From an uncultured Acidobacteriia bacterium (lineage in GTDB: Bacteria; Acidobacteriota; Terriglobia; Bryobacterales; Bryobacteraceae), in the NCBI GenBank assembly GCA_903909435.1, contig CAIVVT010000001.1, positions 62,001 to 126,000 on the forward strand: a stretch of 64,000 bases of DNA. The letters are read 5' to 3'. The notes beneath the pieces were generated by a model. The model did no database searches, was not told the origin of the DNA, and worked only from the letters and a program-made list of their open reading frames with translations. Position 1 is the first letter of the stretch. Every line of letters begins with the position of its first letter. Positions 7,060-16,524 of the stretch are shown here, piece by piece. Both the position numbers and the translations under genes were made by a program.

Positions 7060-7605
7060 ATGAAACAACTACTGCTCGCGATCGCTCCGCTGGCTCTCGC
7101 CTTGTGCGTTGCGCCGGAATTGAGCGCCCAGGCTCCCAAGAAGGCGCCGGCCAGCCCGCACGAGACCATCACCGCCAGCGTCGGCGGCAAGACGATTACC
7201 ATCACCTACGGCCGTCCGTACGTGAAAGGCCGCAAGATCTACGGCGAATTGGTGCCCTTTGACAAGGTGTGGAGAACCGGCGCGGACGAAGCGACCACGT
7301 TTACGACAACCGGCGATCTGATGCTGGGTTCGCTGCACGTGCCCGCCGGGACCTATGCCCTGTTCACCGTGCCGGGCAAAGAGGGTTGGAGCATCATCCT
7401 GAACAAAGTCGCCAAGACCTGGGGCGCCTACGACTACGAGAAGAACAAGGCTCAGGATCTCGGCCAGACGGCGGGTTGGGCCAAGCCGAACCCGACCCCG
7501 GTCGAACAATTGACGATCGCCGTGGAACCCAAGGGAGCTAAGGAAGCGACGTTGTCGATCGTGTGGGAAGCCACGCGGGTCGAAGTCCCGATCATGGTGC
7601 ACTAG
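7060..7605 (+). CDS. DUF2911 domain exported protein
   Basis: A 181-residue protein with a Sec signal peptide (KQLLLAIAPLALALCVAPELSA, cleavage near residue 22) followed by the DUF2911 domain: ITYGRPYVKGRKIYG, KVWRTGADEATTF, LHVPAGTYALFTVP and GWSIILNK. DUF2911 proteins are common exported proteins of Bacteroidetes and Acidobacteria with no known activity. ATG 7060 is about eleven bases after GAAGGGG. An upstream TTG at 7051 would be too close to that site. A strong hairpin pair follows the stop. Confidence 0.88.
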   Translation: MKQLLLAIAPLALALCVAPELSAQAPKKAPASPHETITASVGGKTITITYGRPYVKGRKIYGELVPFDKVWRTGADEATTFTTTGDLMLGSLHVPAGTYALFTVPGKEGWSIILNKVAKTWGAYDYEKNKAQDLGQTAGWAKPNPTPVEQLTIAVEPKGAKEATLSIVWEATRVEVPIMVH

Positions 7606-7623
7606 TCCGTTAAGGGAAAAACA

Positions 7624-7717
7624 CAAACCGCTAGTTTTTGCGGTTTGCGAAAAAAACGCCCTTTAGAATCAACACTTAAAAACACAAACCGCTAAAACTA
7701 GCGGTTTGTGTTTTTTT
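7624..7717. repeat. CAAACCGC hairpin element, copy 1 (terminator-like)
   Basis: Two hairpins in tandem share the same stem sequence. The first is CAAACCGC at 7624-7631 with GCGGTTTG at 7640-7647. The second has a 17-pair stem, 7678-7694 with 7699-7715, four-base loop, ending in T7. Because its left arm begins with A5, the second hairpin can terminate transcription in both directions. It lies 19 bases after the DUF2911 stop and before the DUF1080 gene. A related pair occurs at 44966-45046. Confidence 0.75.
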
Positions 7718-7849
7718 GAGCTTGGACCTCGGTGGCTCCCCAAGGCCCGCTGCGCGCCATTGCAGCGCGCTCGGGCGTCCCGTTTTTGGGTACTCCCGCG
7801 CGTCCCGAACCGAGGAATTCGAGCCAGCCTGGCTCCTGAGGAATCCGCC

Positions 7850-8668
7850 ATGCGTTCCATCTTGCTCGCCCTGTTTTTCGCACTGGCCGCCGGCGCACAA
7901 GTCGCTAACACCCTCTCGCCCGAGGAGCGGGCGGCGGGCTGGATTCTGCTGTTCGACGGTACGAGTTTCAAGGGCTGGATAGATCCCAATCTGAAGACTC
8001 CGCCGGTCCACGCCTGGACGGTGCAGGATGGCTGCATCAAGACGGTTCCGCACGCCGCGACGCGCGAAGACCTGATGAGCGCCGCGAAGTTCCGCGACTT
8101 TGAAATGAAGTTCGAATGGAAGGTCGCGCCGGGCGCCAACAGCGGCGTGAAGTACCGCATCCAGGACCTCGTGCTGATGGACCACGACCAGGTGCGCAAG
8201 GATCTGCCATTCGAGCGGCAGGTCGAATTCGAGTACCGGAATCGGCCGTCCAAACGCGAGGCGGTGCGGCCCGGAGGAAGCTACGAGGAATACCCCGTGG
8301 CTTTCGAATACCAGGTGATCGACAGCAGCCATCACCCCGATGCGCTGCGCGGACCCAAGTACCGCGCGGCGGCGCTTTACAGCATGTCGCCCGTAACCCA
8401 GGTCGCCGACCGGGCGGTGGGCGAGTGGAACTCCTCGCGCATCGTACTCAAGGGCCGGCACGTCGAGCACTGGTTGAACGGCGTGAAGGTGGTGGACACA
8501 CACCTGGACGCTCCCGAAGTGCGCGAGTCGATCGAGAAACGCTGGCGGGACGCTCCCGGCATCCGCAAGCTGCTGCTGGAACAGCCGGTGGCGGAAAGCC
8601 CCGTCGCGCTGCAGCATCACGTGGACGAAGCGTGGTACCGCAACCTCAAAATCCGACGATTGGAATAA
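7850..8668 (+). CDS. DUF1080 (3-keto-disaccharide hydrolase family) exported protein
   Basis: A 272-residue protein with a short signal peptide (RSILLALFFALAAGAQ) and the DUF1080 concanavalin-like fold: GWILLFDGTSFKGW at the start, WTVQDGCIKT, FEMKFEWKVAPGANSGVKYRI, FEYQVID, and VLKGRHVEHWLNGVKVVDT. Some DUF1080 proteins hydrolyse 3-keto-glycosides; others are uncharacterised. The ATG at 7850 follows GAGGAA by six bases. Upstream in-frame codons run through GC-rich non-family sequence. It is separated from DUF2911 by the hairpin element, so it is probably transcribed on its own. Confidence 0.88.
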   Translation: MRSILLALFFALAAGAQVANTLSPEERAAGWILLFDGTSFKGWIDPNLKTPPVHAWTVQDGCIKTVPHAATREDLMSAAKFRDFEMKFEWKVAPGANSGVKYRIQDLVLMDHDQVRKDLPFERQVEFEYRNRPSKREAVRPGGSYEEYPVAFEYQVIDSSHHPDALRGPKYRAAALYSMSPVTQVADRAVGEWNSSRIVLKGRHVEHWLNGVKVVDTHLDAPEVRESIEKRWRDAPGIRKLLLEQPVAESPVALQHHVDEAWYRNLKIRRLE

Positions 8669-8741
8669 GTCTCGCGGCGCCACCACAATTCTATTGAGGC
8701 TGGCGCGATCCGGCGACATCCCGTATCGGTACCTACAAGCG

Positions 8742-9986
8742 CTAGAAGTGGAGTAGTGAGCCCGCGACCGCCGCTGCGGTCATGACGCCAAAACCGATGC
8801 TGAGGCGGCGCGCGAACGGCCCTCCGGCGGCGCCCCAGGCGATCGCGCCTTTCAACACGAAGTTGGCGGCGATCGACAGCAGCACGCCAATCGCGGCCGG
8901 CGACTGCAGCAGCTTGCCCTCGTTCAACATGCCGGACAGCGAGAACACGACCGAGTCCGCATCCACCGAGCCGGCGATGACGCTGGTGAGGTAGACGCCG
9001 CCCGCGCCAAGCTCCACCACGCCGAACCGCGCGGCGAATCGAATCGCCGCAAACAACAGGCCGAATTTCAAAGCCGGTGTGATGCGAAAGGGGTTGCTGA
9101 CGGCGATGTGCGTGCCGGCGGCTTCGTCGGAGTGTTTTCGCCCTAGCAGGAACGCGCAGGCCAGGCCCGCCAGGGTCATGGCCACCAGCGACGGCAGGCA
9201 GTAGCGGGCCAGCGCGGGCGAGGCGATCAGCAGCAGAACGAAGATGCGCGGCCCCTGCACCGAGTTTGCCAGCAGGGCCGATTGCACGTAGGCCGCCGGG
9301 TGCTCGCGGTCAGACGCGCAGTCTTTCGCCAGTGCCGACGTGGCCGCGGTGGTGGACGCCAGGCCCCCCAGCAGCCCCGTGATCCGCAGGCCCTGCCCTT
9401 CTCCCAGGAACTTCTGCAGAAAATAGCCCAGCCACGAAATGGTGCAGACCAGGATCACGAAAAGCCAGATCTTGTGCGGGTTGAAGAAACCGTAGGGGCC
9501 GTAATTCACGTCCGGCAGGACCGGCAGAATGACGAAAATGACGGCCAGGAAGCGCAGCGTGTCCTGGTACTCACGCTCGTTTACGACTTCGAGAAAGAAC
9601 TTGTGCAGGATGTCGCGCGCCTCGAGCAGCAGCGTGAAGATCACGGCCAGCGCGATGGCCAGCGGCGCACCCCACGACAGGCCCGCGGTGGTGGTCAGCA
9701 CGCTCAGCAGAAACGTGGCCACGGCCGCGAATTCGGTGGTGATGCCGGTGCGGCCCGGAGTCTGTACGCGGAACACGATGATCAGCGCGGTGAGCGCGAG
9801 CAGGGTGGCCGCAGTGATCCAGGCCACGCCGAGCAACCCGCACAAGCCCCCGGCCATGGCGATGGTGATGAAATCGCGCAGGCCGGCATGACGTTCCGCG
9901 TGATCGGCTTCGCGCTCCACGCCGACCAGCAGGCCGATCAGTAGCGCCTCGGCCATGGCGAGCCAGGCGGGATGGATGGGACCCAA
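8742..9986 (-). CDS. MgtC/SapB - DUF4010 family membrane protein
   Basis: A 414-residue integral membrane protein with about eleven or twelve hydrophobic segments. The N-terminal third has the MgtC/SapB signature (EALLIGLLVGVERE, GLRDFITIAMAGGLCGLLG, RTGITTEFAAVATFLLS). The rest matches DUF4010, including ITGLLGGLASTTAATSALA and GGVYLTSVIAGSVDADS. MgtC-domain proteins are linked to magnesium limitation and membrane energetics, but the role of the DUF4010 fusion is unknown. It faces away from the lipoprotein genes, leaving a divergent intergenic region of 134 bases. Confidence 0.88.
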   Translation of the reverse strand: MGPIHPAWLAMAEALLIGLLVGVEREADHAERHAGLRDFITIAMAGGLCGLLGVAWITAATLLALTALIIVFRVQTPGRTGITTEFAAVATFLLSVLTTTAGLSWGAPLAIALAVIFTLLLEARDILHKFFLEVVNEREYQDTLRFLAVIFVILPVLPDVNYGPYGFFNPHKIWLFVILVCTISWLGYFLQKFLGEGQGLRITGLLGGLASTTAATSALAKDCASDREHPAAYVQSALLANSVQGPRIFVLLLIASPALARYCLPSLVAMTLAGLACAFLLGRKHSDEAAGTHIAVSNPFRITPALKFGLLFAAIRFAARFGVVELGAGGVYLTSVIAGSVDADSVVFSLSGMLNEGKLLQSPAAIGVLLSIAANFVLKGAIAWGAAGGPFARRLSIGFGVMTAAAVAGSLLHF

Positions 9987-10120
9987 GATGCAACCTCTGC
10001 GCCAGATTGTAGCGCTAACGCGGAGTGAAGCGGGCTAAAGCGTGCGAGCCGCGGGCCCATCGCTCAGCTATCATTCACTCATGCGGGCCGAGTTTGGATT
10101 CGGCCATGGAGGAGTAACAG

Positions 10121-11779
10121 ATGCGAATTGCTGCTATGGGACGCTTCGCAGTCCTTGCCCTGCTCTTGATCGGCGGTACGGCGTGCAACCGTGGCGAGCA
10201 ATCCAGGGAAATCAGCGCGCTGGACAACGCGTACAAATCCGGCGTGCTCACCAAGTCGGAGTGCGAGTTGAAGCGGGCCGCGCTCGAATCGCAGTCTGCG
10301 GCGCTGGCCGCATTGGCCAGGGCGCGGGATGCAGGCGTCCTCAGCGCCGATGAGTATCAGGCGCGGAGAAACCGCTTGGCCCTCAATGCCGGCCAGATGA
10401 TGGCCCTGGAGCGGTCGCGGCAGGCCGGCGAGCTCACGCAAGCCGAGTATCTGGCGGAGAAGTCCGCCCTGCTCGTGCCCGGCGAGGCGGCCCCGGACGC
10501 GCGGGTGGCCCAGGCTGCAGAACCGCAGGCGGTGCTCCCGGCTGAGCCGGCCGCACTCCCGTCGAGCGCTGGAACCATCCCGGCTGCGGCTCCGCTTCCC
10601 CTCCGGCCCGTCAGCGCAGTTTCCGAAACCCAGCCGCAATCCGTCCCGCCCAGCACGGCCAGCAGCCGGCCGGCCCCACCGCCGCCGCCGGTTACCGCTG
10701 CCGCAACGCAGGGCCATGTGCTGCGCTTGAAGATGGTCAAGGCCATGGACCAGACCGGCTTCGAACGCCCCATCCCCTCGGCCAGTATGTTGATTCCCAC
10801 GGATTGGCAAGCGCAGGGCGGCACCACCTGGAACATCAAGGACAACTGCAACACCATTCAGACGCACCTTCGGACGGCCGGTCCCGATGGTCGCGGAGTT
10901 GAAGTCTTCCCGGCATTCAAATGGGTTTGGGCGGACGATCCGAAGTTCATGCAGATGTCGGCCGCGCAAACCGCGAAGTCCGGCAATCGCCCATGCGACG
11001 TGATGCCACCCATGAAGGCCGGCGACTTCCTGCGCCGCAACCTGGCCCGCTATCGCCCCAACGCCCAACTCGTGGGCTTGGAGCCTGCTCCGAGAATGAT
11101 GCGGAAGCTGGAGGAGATCGCGCGCCAGAGCGAACAGCAGGCGGCCCAGTACAACTTGAAGCAGCGCATTCAATCCGACGCCGTTAAGGGGCGCGTCAGG
11201 TACAGCGTCAATGGCCATGCGGTAGAGGAGTGGATCGTGGTAGCCACCATCATTACCGGCACCGCGGGTCCGAGCCTTGACGTCAGGACCAACCGGATGG
11301 GCCAGTCGGTCACGTACAATTGCGTGGCCTACGTGACCGGCGAAAGCGCGCCGCAAGGCCAGTTGGACGCTTCAGAGAAGTTCTTCGATCTGGTGACCGG
11401 CACTTACCGCTGGGACCCCGCGTGGCAGGCCAGGGTTAGCGGCCACGCCCAGGCCATGGGGCAGATCGCGCAGAAAGGCGAACACGACCGCGCGGCCATC
11501 CGGGCCAAGAGTGCCGAAGACATCCGCAACATCCGGCAGCAGAGCTATGAGTACGCCCAACGCAGCGCGGACAGCATTTCCGAGCAGCGGTCTCAGGCGA
11601 CGCGCGAAGTCGAGACGTACCGCAATCCCACCACCGGCGACATGGTTGAGCTGAGCAACCAATATGGCCAGGCCTGGGTCAACAACAAGGGCGAGTACTT
11701 GCTGAGCGATCAACCGGGCTTCGACCCCAGCGTCACATTCAAAGAAGACTGGAAGGCGCTGGAGCGCATCAAGAAGTAG
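10121..11779 (+). CDS. Lipoprotein with three SHOCT-like motifs
   Basis: A 552-residue lipoprotein. The signal peptide ends in a lipobox GTAC (cysteine 22). Three SHOCT-like helical hairpins follow at about 32-55, 62-87 and 94-118, each of the form LxxAxxxGVLTxxEYxxKRxxL. A Pro/Ala-rich linker (about 120-200) leads to an unrecognised C-terminal region with a basic coiled-coil-like stretch (about 445-500) and a terminal NPTTGDMVELSNQYGQAW motif. SHOCT motifs usually sit at protein ends and are thought to mediate oligomerisation. ATG 10121 follows GGAG by six bases; an ATG five codons on is possible. The adjacent gene shares the lipobox-plus-SHOCT start. Confidence 0.8.
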   Translation: MRIAAMGRFAVLALLLIGGTACNRGEQSREISALDNAYKSGVLTKSECELKRAALESQSAALAALARARDAGVLSADEYQARRNRLALNAGQMMALERSRQAGELTQAEYLAEKSALLVPGEAAPDARVAQAAEPQAVLPAEPAALPSSAGTIPAAAPLPLRPVSAVSETQPQSVPPSTASSRPAPPPPPVTAAATQGHVLRLKMVKAMDQTGFERPIPSASMLIPTDWQAQGGTTWNIKDNCNTIQTHLRTAGPDGRGVEVFPAFKWVWADDPKFMQMSAAQTAKSGNRPCDVMPPMKAGDFLRRNLARYRPNAQLVGLEPAPRMMRKLEEIARQSEQQAAQYNLKQRIQSDAVKGRVRYSVNGHAVEEWIVVATIITGTAGPSLDVRTNRMGQSVTYNCVAYVTGESAPQGQLDASEKFFDLVTGTYRWDPAWQARVSGHAQAMGQIAQKGEHDRAAIRAKSAEDIRNIRQQSYEYAQRSADSISEQRSQATREVETYRNPTTGDMVELSNQYGQAWVNNKGEYLLSDQPGFDPSVTFKEDWKALERIKK

Positions 11780-11807
11780 CGGACGGTCCGCCCTGGAAAA
11801 CTGGAGC

Positions 11808-12665
11808 ATGAAGAACACCTGGCTGATGGCTGTGGTCGTGATGCTGGTATTGGGCACGGCGGCGTGCCGGAAGGACAACAAGCCCGAACAACTGGCGGCG
11901 CTCGACAACGCCTACCAGTCCGGGGTGATCACGAAGCAGGAGTACGACGCCAAGCGCCTCGCGCTGCTGGGGCCGGCGCCGGTCGCGCAGCCCGCCATCC
12001 CGCCGGCCAATCCACCCGCGGTTCCACCTGCCGCCGCGCCCGCCACCGTCGAAGCGCCCGTTCCGCCGGCCGTGGATGCTGCCACACAGCACAAGACGGC
12101 GGTTGCAGCTCGAGCGAAGCCGCAGCCAGCCGCGCAAACCAGGACTTCGCAGCACACGGCAGCGGCGCCGAACGTCGTCCAGCCGGAACCCGGGCCTCCA
12201 TCGCCGGCTGTGCCCCCGGTGCGCGAACCGGGACCGGCGGCAATGCAAACAAAGCCCGATTTCCAAAGCGCTACTGCCGGGAAAGCCGAACCGCCGCAGC
12301 CGGGCGGGTGCGCGGATACGGGAGCTGAATCCGGCAGTGGGAAGGAGGCGCAGCAGCGCTTCTACGCGGCGCCGATGGATGAGGTCAAGCGCGCGGCTGC
12401 GGCCGCATTTCGCAGCCTCGACTTCAATCTCCACAAGGACAGCGGCAACGAGATGGAGGCCAGCAAGCAGCGGCATATCAGCGCGCTGATTGGCGCAGGC
12501 GGCGAACGCTTGACGCTGCACTTCGAGCCCTTTCAGCTAGGTAACCGGGCCGGTACGCTGGTGACGGGCGAAACCAGGAAGAGCTTCGTTGGGAAGATCA
12601 CCCAAAAGTCATGGACCAGCGCCGTCCTGGCTCAGATCGTCTGCCAACTGCGCGCACGGCGCTGA
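11808..12665 (+). CDS. Lipoprotein with one SHOCT-like motif, paralogous N-terminus
   Basis: A 285-residue lipoprotein (lipobox GTAAC, cysteine 20) whose residues 29-54 repeat the first SHOCT-like motif of the upstream gene (LDNAYQSGVITKQEYDAKR). A Pro/Ala linker of about 120 residues follows. The C-terminal domain (about 185-285) begins FYAAPMDEVKRAAAAAFRSL, a pattern common in small outer-membrane-associated lipoproteins with a two-layer fold; I cannot name the family. It starts 28 bases after the upstream stop, so the two form an operon and probably arose by partial duplication. Confidence 0.78.
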   Translation: MKNTWLMAVVVMLVLGTAACRKDNKPEQLAALDNAYQSGVITKQEYDAKRLALLGPAPVAQPAIPPANPPAVPPAAAPATVEAPVPPAVDAATQHKTAVAARAKPQPAAQTRTSQHTAAAPNVVQPEPGPPSPAVPPVREPGPAAMQTKPDFQSATAGKAEPPQPGGCADTGAESGSGKEAQQRFYAAPMDEVKRAAAAAFRSLDFNLHKDSGNEMEASKQRHISALIGAGGERLTLHFEPFQLGNRAGTLVTGETRKSFVGKITQKSWTSAVLAQIVCQLRARR

Positions 12666-12677
12666 ACCCACAGCCGC

Positions 12678-13832
12678 TCAGTAGCTGACTTTGCCGAGCA
12701 CGACCGCCCGGCGCGCTCCGGTGGCCGAGGGCAGGTTTGACGGCTTGCGCAGCCAGGTTTCGTGGGCCAGCACCGCAAAGGCGATGGCTTCCTTGAAGTC
12801 GGGGTCGATGCCATAATCCGCGCTGGTGGTCAACTCAGTCTCTTCCGGAAGTTCCGCGCGCAGGTAACTCATCAGCACGGGATTGCGCACTCCACCGCCG
12901 CTGGCGATGACTTCGCAATCCTCGAAGTCCTCCGGGAGGCAGGCGCAGATGGCGTCGGCGATGGTCGCCGCCGTCAGATGAGTCGCCGTAGCCAGCAGGT
13001 CCGCCGGTTCCAAATTAGTAGCGAGCAGGGATTGAACGAACTCCGCTCCGAACTGCTCGCGGCCAGCGGACTTGGGCGGACGGCGGTGATAGTACTCGCT
13101 CTTCATCAGCGTGGCCAGCAGGTCCGGATCGACCGCCCCGGCGGATGCCATTTCGCCGTCTTCGTCGCAGCGTTTCGCGCCCGCGCTGAAGTGGGCGGCG
13201 AGCTGGTCGAGCACCATGTTGCCAGGGCCGGTGTCGAAGGCGAGCACTTGGGACGACTCGCAGGCGGGCGGCAGCAGAGTGACGTTGGCGATGCCGCCGA
13301 TATTGAGCAGCACGCGGGTCCTGGCTGCGTCGGGGTTTGCGTCCCGGAAGAGCAGCCAGTCCACATAAGGCACCAGCGGGGCTCCCTGCCCGCCCGCGGC
13401 AATGTCGCGCGGGCGGAAGTCGCTGACCACGGGAATCCCCGTCAACTCGGCCAGCACGCTGCCATCGCCAATCTGCAGCGTCGAGGCGACCTTCCGGCCG
13501 AGCAGTTTCGCCGGAGCCCCTTCGTGATAAATCGTCTGGCCATGCGAGCCGATCAGTTCGACTGTGGACGGGTCGATCCCGGCGACGCGGCAGCACTCGA
13601 AGAAACACTCCGCGTAGATTTGCGGCAGCAGGAAGTGCAGACGGGCGATATCGCGCGTGTGCGTTTCGTGATTGGAAACAGCAAGCAGCGCGGCGCGCAG
13701 ATCCTCGGGATAAGGCCTGGTACAGACGCCGAGAGTCTTGACCTGCAGCGAGCCGGTCCCGGCGCTGATTTCCACGATGGCCACGTCCACGCCGTCGAGC
13801 GACGTGCCGCTCATGATGCCTGCGACTCTCAT
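12678..13832 (-). CDS. anmK: Anhydro-N-acetylmuramic acid kinase
   Basis: A 384-residue AnmK, which converts 1,6-anhydro-MurNAc from recycled peptidoglycan to MurNAc-6-phosphate. Visible features are the N-terminal GIMSGTSLDGVD motif (residues 5-16), ELIGSHGQTIYHEG, RPRDIAAGGQGAPLVPYVDW with catalytic aspartate, LNIGGIANVTLLP and AFDTGPGNMVLD. Length is normal for the family. The start overlaps the mutS stop by four bases (ATGA), so it is translationally coupled to mutS. It meets the lipoprotein gene tail-to-tail with 12 bases between. Confidence 0.96.
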   Translation of the reverse strand: MRVAGIMSGTSLDGVDVAIVEISAGTGSLQVKTLGVCTRPYPEDLRAALLAVSNHETHTRDIARLHFLLPQIYAECFFECCRVAGIDPSTVELIGSHGQTIYHEGAPAKLLGRKVASTLQIGDGSVLAELTGIPVVSDFRPRDIAAGGQGAPLVPYVDWLLFRDANPDAARTRVLLNIGGIANVTLLPPACESSQVLAFDTGPGNMVLDQLAAHFSAGAKRCDEDGEMASAGAVDPDLLATLMKSEYYHRRPPKSAGREQFGAEFVQSLLATNLEPADLLATATHLTAATIADAICACLPEDFEDCEVIASGGGVRNPVLMSYLRAELPEETELTTSADYGIDPDFKEAIAFAVLAHETWLRKPSNLPSATGARRAVVLGKVSY

Positions 13833-16435
13833 TCCGGGCCTAACTCCTCTTTCAATTCTGCCAGCAGCTTCAGCGCGTCCAGGGGCCGCAGGTTGTCGAT
13901 GTCGATCTCGCGGATGCGCTCTGCAATCTGCCAGCCGACGGGTTCGAAGAGCCGGATCTGCAGCGCCGGTTCGTGCACTTTCTGCTTGGGGCGAACGAGT
14001 TCCGCGGTGACGGTGTGCTCCGATTTTTCGTGCGTTGCCAGGATCTCTTTCGCCCGCTCGATAACCACCATGGGCAGTGCGGCCAGCCGCGCCACTTCGA
14101 TGCCGTAGCTGCGGTCGGCCGCGCCCGGTTCGACTTTGCGTAGGAACAGAATCTGGTCGCCCGCCTCGCGCACCGAGACATGCAGGTTGCGCACGCCCTC
14201 CAGCCGCTCCTCAAGTTCGGTCAACTCGTGATAGTGCGTCGCGAACAGCGTCCACGCGCCGATGCGCTCGTGGATGAACTCGATCACGGACCACGCCAGT
14301 GCGAGCCCGTCGTACGTGGAGGTGCCGCGCCCGATCTCGTCCAACACGATCAGGCTGTTCTCGGTGGCGGTGTTCAGAATGACCGCCGTCTCGGTCATCT
14401 CCACCATGAACGTGGAGCGGCCGCGCGCCAGGTTATCCGACGCGCCGATACGGGTGAAAACGCGGTCCACCACCGGCAGGATCGCGTCCTCCGCCGGGAC
14501 GTAGCTGCCCATCTGCGCCAGCACGGCCATCAACGCGGCCTGCCGCAAATAGGTAGACTTGCCGCCCATGTTGGGCCCCGTGATGACGGCGATGCGGCTG
14601 GAGCCGCGATCGAGATACAGGTCGTTGGGGATGAAGCGCTGCGCTTCCTTTTCAACCAGTTTCTCGATCACCGGATGACGGCAGGCGACGATCTTCATCT
14701 CGCCACTCGTGCTGAAGCGGGGGCGCGAATAGCGGCGCTCGACGGAGACCTGGGCGAGCGCCGAGTAGAAATCGATTTCGCCGACGGCGGCGGCCGTGGA
14801 GCGGATGCGGACCCCCTCGGCGGCGGTGCGCGCACGGACTTCGGCGAAGAGTTCGCGCTCCAGGTTCTGGCTGCGCTCCTCGGCGTCCATCACCTTCGCT
14901 TCCAGCTCTTTCAGCTCGGGGGTGGTGAAGCGCTCGGCGTTGACCAGCGTCTGTTTGCGCTCGTAATCGGGCGGCGCCAGATGCAGATTCGACTTCGAGA
15001 TCTCGATGAAAAAACCGAAGACGTTGTTGAAACGAACCTTGAGCGAACCGATGGACGTGCGCTCGCGCTCGCGCAGTTCGATGGCTGCGATCACCTGGCG
15101 CGAGTTGCGGCTGAGGTGACGCAGTTCATCGAGCGCCGCGTTGTAGCCCTCGCGGATCACGCCGCCGTCGTTGAGCGTTACCGGCGGCTCGTCCGCGATG
15201 GCGTTGAGGATGCAGTCGCGCACGTCGGCGAGTTCGTCGAGCGCTGCTAAAGCGGACTGGAGCGGGGCGGCCTGCAGTGGAGCGAGCAGCGGTTTGATAG
15301 CTGGCACCAGCGCGAGCGTGCGGCCCAGCGACAGCAGGTCGCGCGGGTTGGCCGTGCCGAGTGTCACACGCGCCAGCAAGCGTTCGAGATCCTGCATGCG
15401 CCCCAACGTCTCACGCAGCTTCGTACGTTCCACCGTTGCCGCGCGGAACGCTTCCACGGCGTCGAGCCGCAATTCGATCTCGGCACGGTCGAGCGAGGGC
15501 CGCAACAGGCGGCGGCGCAGCAGACGCCCGCCCATGCCGGTCTGCGTCTGGTCGAGAACGCTCAGCAGCGTGGCGTCCTTGCGTCCGTCCAGATCGGCGG
15601 AGAACATCGGTTCGACCAGTTCGAGGTTGCGCACCGTGACGGCGTCGAGCAGCATCGCACCGGAGCGATCGTACCAGGTGGGGCGGTCGAGATGGTCGAG
15701 CGCGGAACGCTGCGTCTCCTGCAGGTACTGCAACAATGCGCCGGCGGCGGAGACGGCGAGGGGCCTCGCGGCCAGCCCGCAACCGTCGAGCGCCAGCAGT
15801 TTGAAGTGCTCTTTGAGCAGCACTTCGCAGCGGTCGGAGGCGAACGTCCAGCCGTCCACGGGGGTCACGACCCAGCGTCCCTGGAGGGCGGAATCGCGGG
15901 CGCTTTCGGGCACCAGCAATTCGCGGATGTTGAGTTGCTCGATGGACGGCAGCAGTTCGACCACGTCCATCTCGGAGGCGCGGTATTCGCCCGTCGAAAT
16001 GTCTACCCAAGCCAGGCCGGCACGATGGTCCTTGAGCGTCACGGCGGCCAGGTAGTTGTTTTCGTGCGAACGCAGCAGCGCGGCGTCCGTGACGGTGCCG
16101 GGGGTGAGGATGCGCGTGATCTCGCGGCGCACGATGGTCCTGGTATGCCGCGGATCTTCCATCTGGTCGCAAATGGCGACGCGGTAGCCCTTCTGGATCA
16201 GGCGGTTGATGTAGTTCTCGGCGGCGTGCGCGGGGACGCCGCACATGGGCACGGCCTCGCCCTTCTCCTTGTTGCGGGAGGTCAGAGTTATTTCCAACTC
16301 GCGGGACGCAACGATGGCGTCGTCGAAGAACAGCTCGTAGAAGTCGCCCAGGCGGAACATCAGCAGCGCGGTAGGAGCTTGCTGCTTGGCCGCATGGTAT
16401 TGCCGCATCAGCGGCGTGGAAGGCTCAGCACTCAC
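13829..16435 (-). CDS. mutS: DNA mismatch repair protein MutS
   Basis: An 868-residue MutS1. The N-terminal mismatch-reading motif is present (DFYELFFDDA, Phe-x-Glu type), and an intact ATPase has the Walker A GPNMGGKST near residue 619, the VLDEIGRGTSTYDG block and the FATHYHELTELE motif. The protein recognises mismatches and small loops and recruits MutL, which is not in this window. It starts with GTG. The downstream anmK overlaps its stop. An 89-base gap separates its start from the dehydrogenase gene, transcribed in the same direction. Confidence 0.97.
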   Translation of the reverse strand: MSAEPSTPLMRQYHAAKQQAPTALLMFRLGDFYELFFDDAIVASRELEITLTSRNKEKGEAVPMCGVPAHAAENYINRLIQKGYRVAICDQMEDPRHTRTIVRREITRILTPGTVTDAALLRSHENNYLAAVTLKDHRAGLAWVDISTGEYRASEMDVVELLPSIEQLNIRELLVPESARDSALQGRWVVTPVDGWTFASDRCEVLLKEHFKLLALDGCGLAARPLAVSAAGALLQYLQETQRSALDHLDRPTWYDRSGAMLLDAVTVRNLELVEPMFSADLDGRKDATLLSVLDQTQTGMGGRLLRRRLLRPSLDRAEIELRLDAVEAFRAATVERTKLRETLGRMQDLERLLARVTLGTANPRDLLSLGRTLALVPAIKPLLAPLQAAPLQSALAALDELADVRDCILNAIADEPPVTLNDGGVIREGYNAALDELRHLSRNSRQVIAAIELRERERTSIGSLKVRFNNVFGFFIEISKSNLHLAPPDYERKQTLVNAERFTTPELKELEAKVMDAEERSQNLERELFAEVRARTAAEGVRIRSTAAAVGEIDFYSALAQVSVERRYSRPRFSTSGEMKIVACRHPVIEKLVEKEAQRFIPNDLYLDRGSSRIAVITGPNMGGKSTYLRQAALMAVLAQMGSYVPAEDAILPVVDRVFTRIGASDNLARGRSTFMVEMTETAVILNTATENSLIVLDEIGRGTSTYDGLALAWSVIEFIHERIGAWTLFATHYHELTELEERLEGVRNLHVSVREAGDQILFLRKVEPGAADRSYGIEVARLAALPMVVIERAKEILATHEKSEHTVTAELVRPKQKVHEPALQIRLFEPVGWQIAERIREIDIDNLRPLDALKLLAELKEELGPE

Positions 16436-16524
16436 TAGAGCTTAGGATCGGGCGCGGGACGGTATTAAAGCAAGCCGGGCGGAAGCGTGCGCCACGACGC
16501 TGCCGCGAGCGCCCGTCAGCCGAG

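Noticed and set aside
10079-11356. 425-residue minus-strand ORF antisense to the SHOCT lipoprotein
   Set aside because: High-GC shadow: Arg/Gly/His-rich composition, no domain, and the plus-strand frame has a lipobox and repeats.
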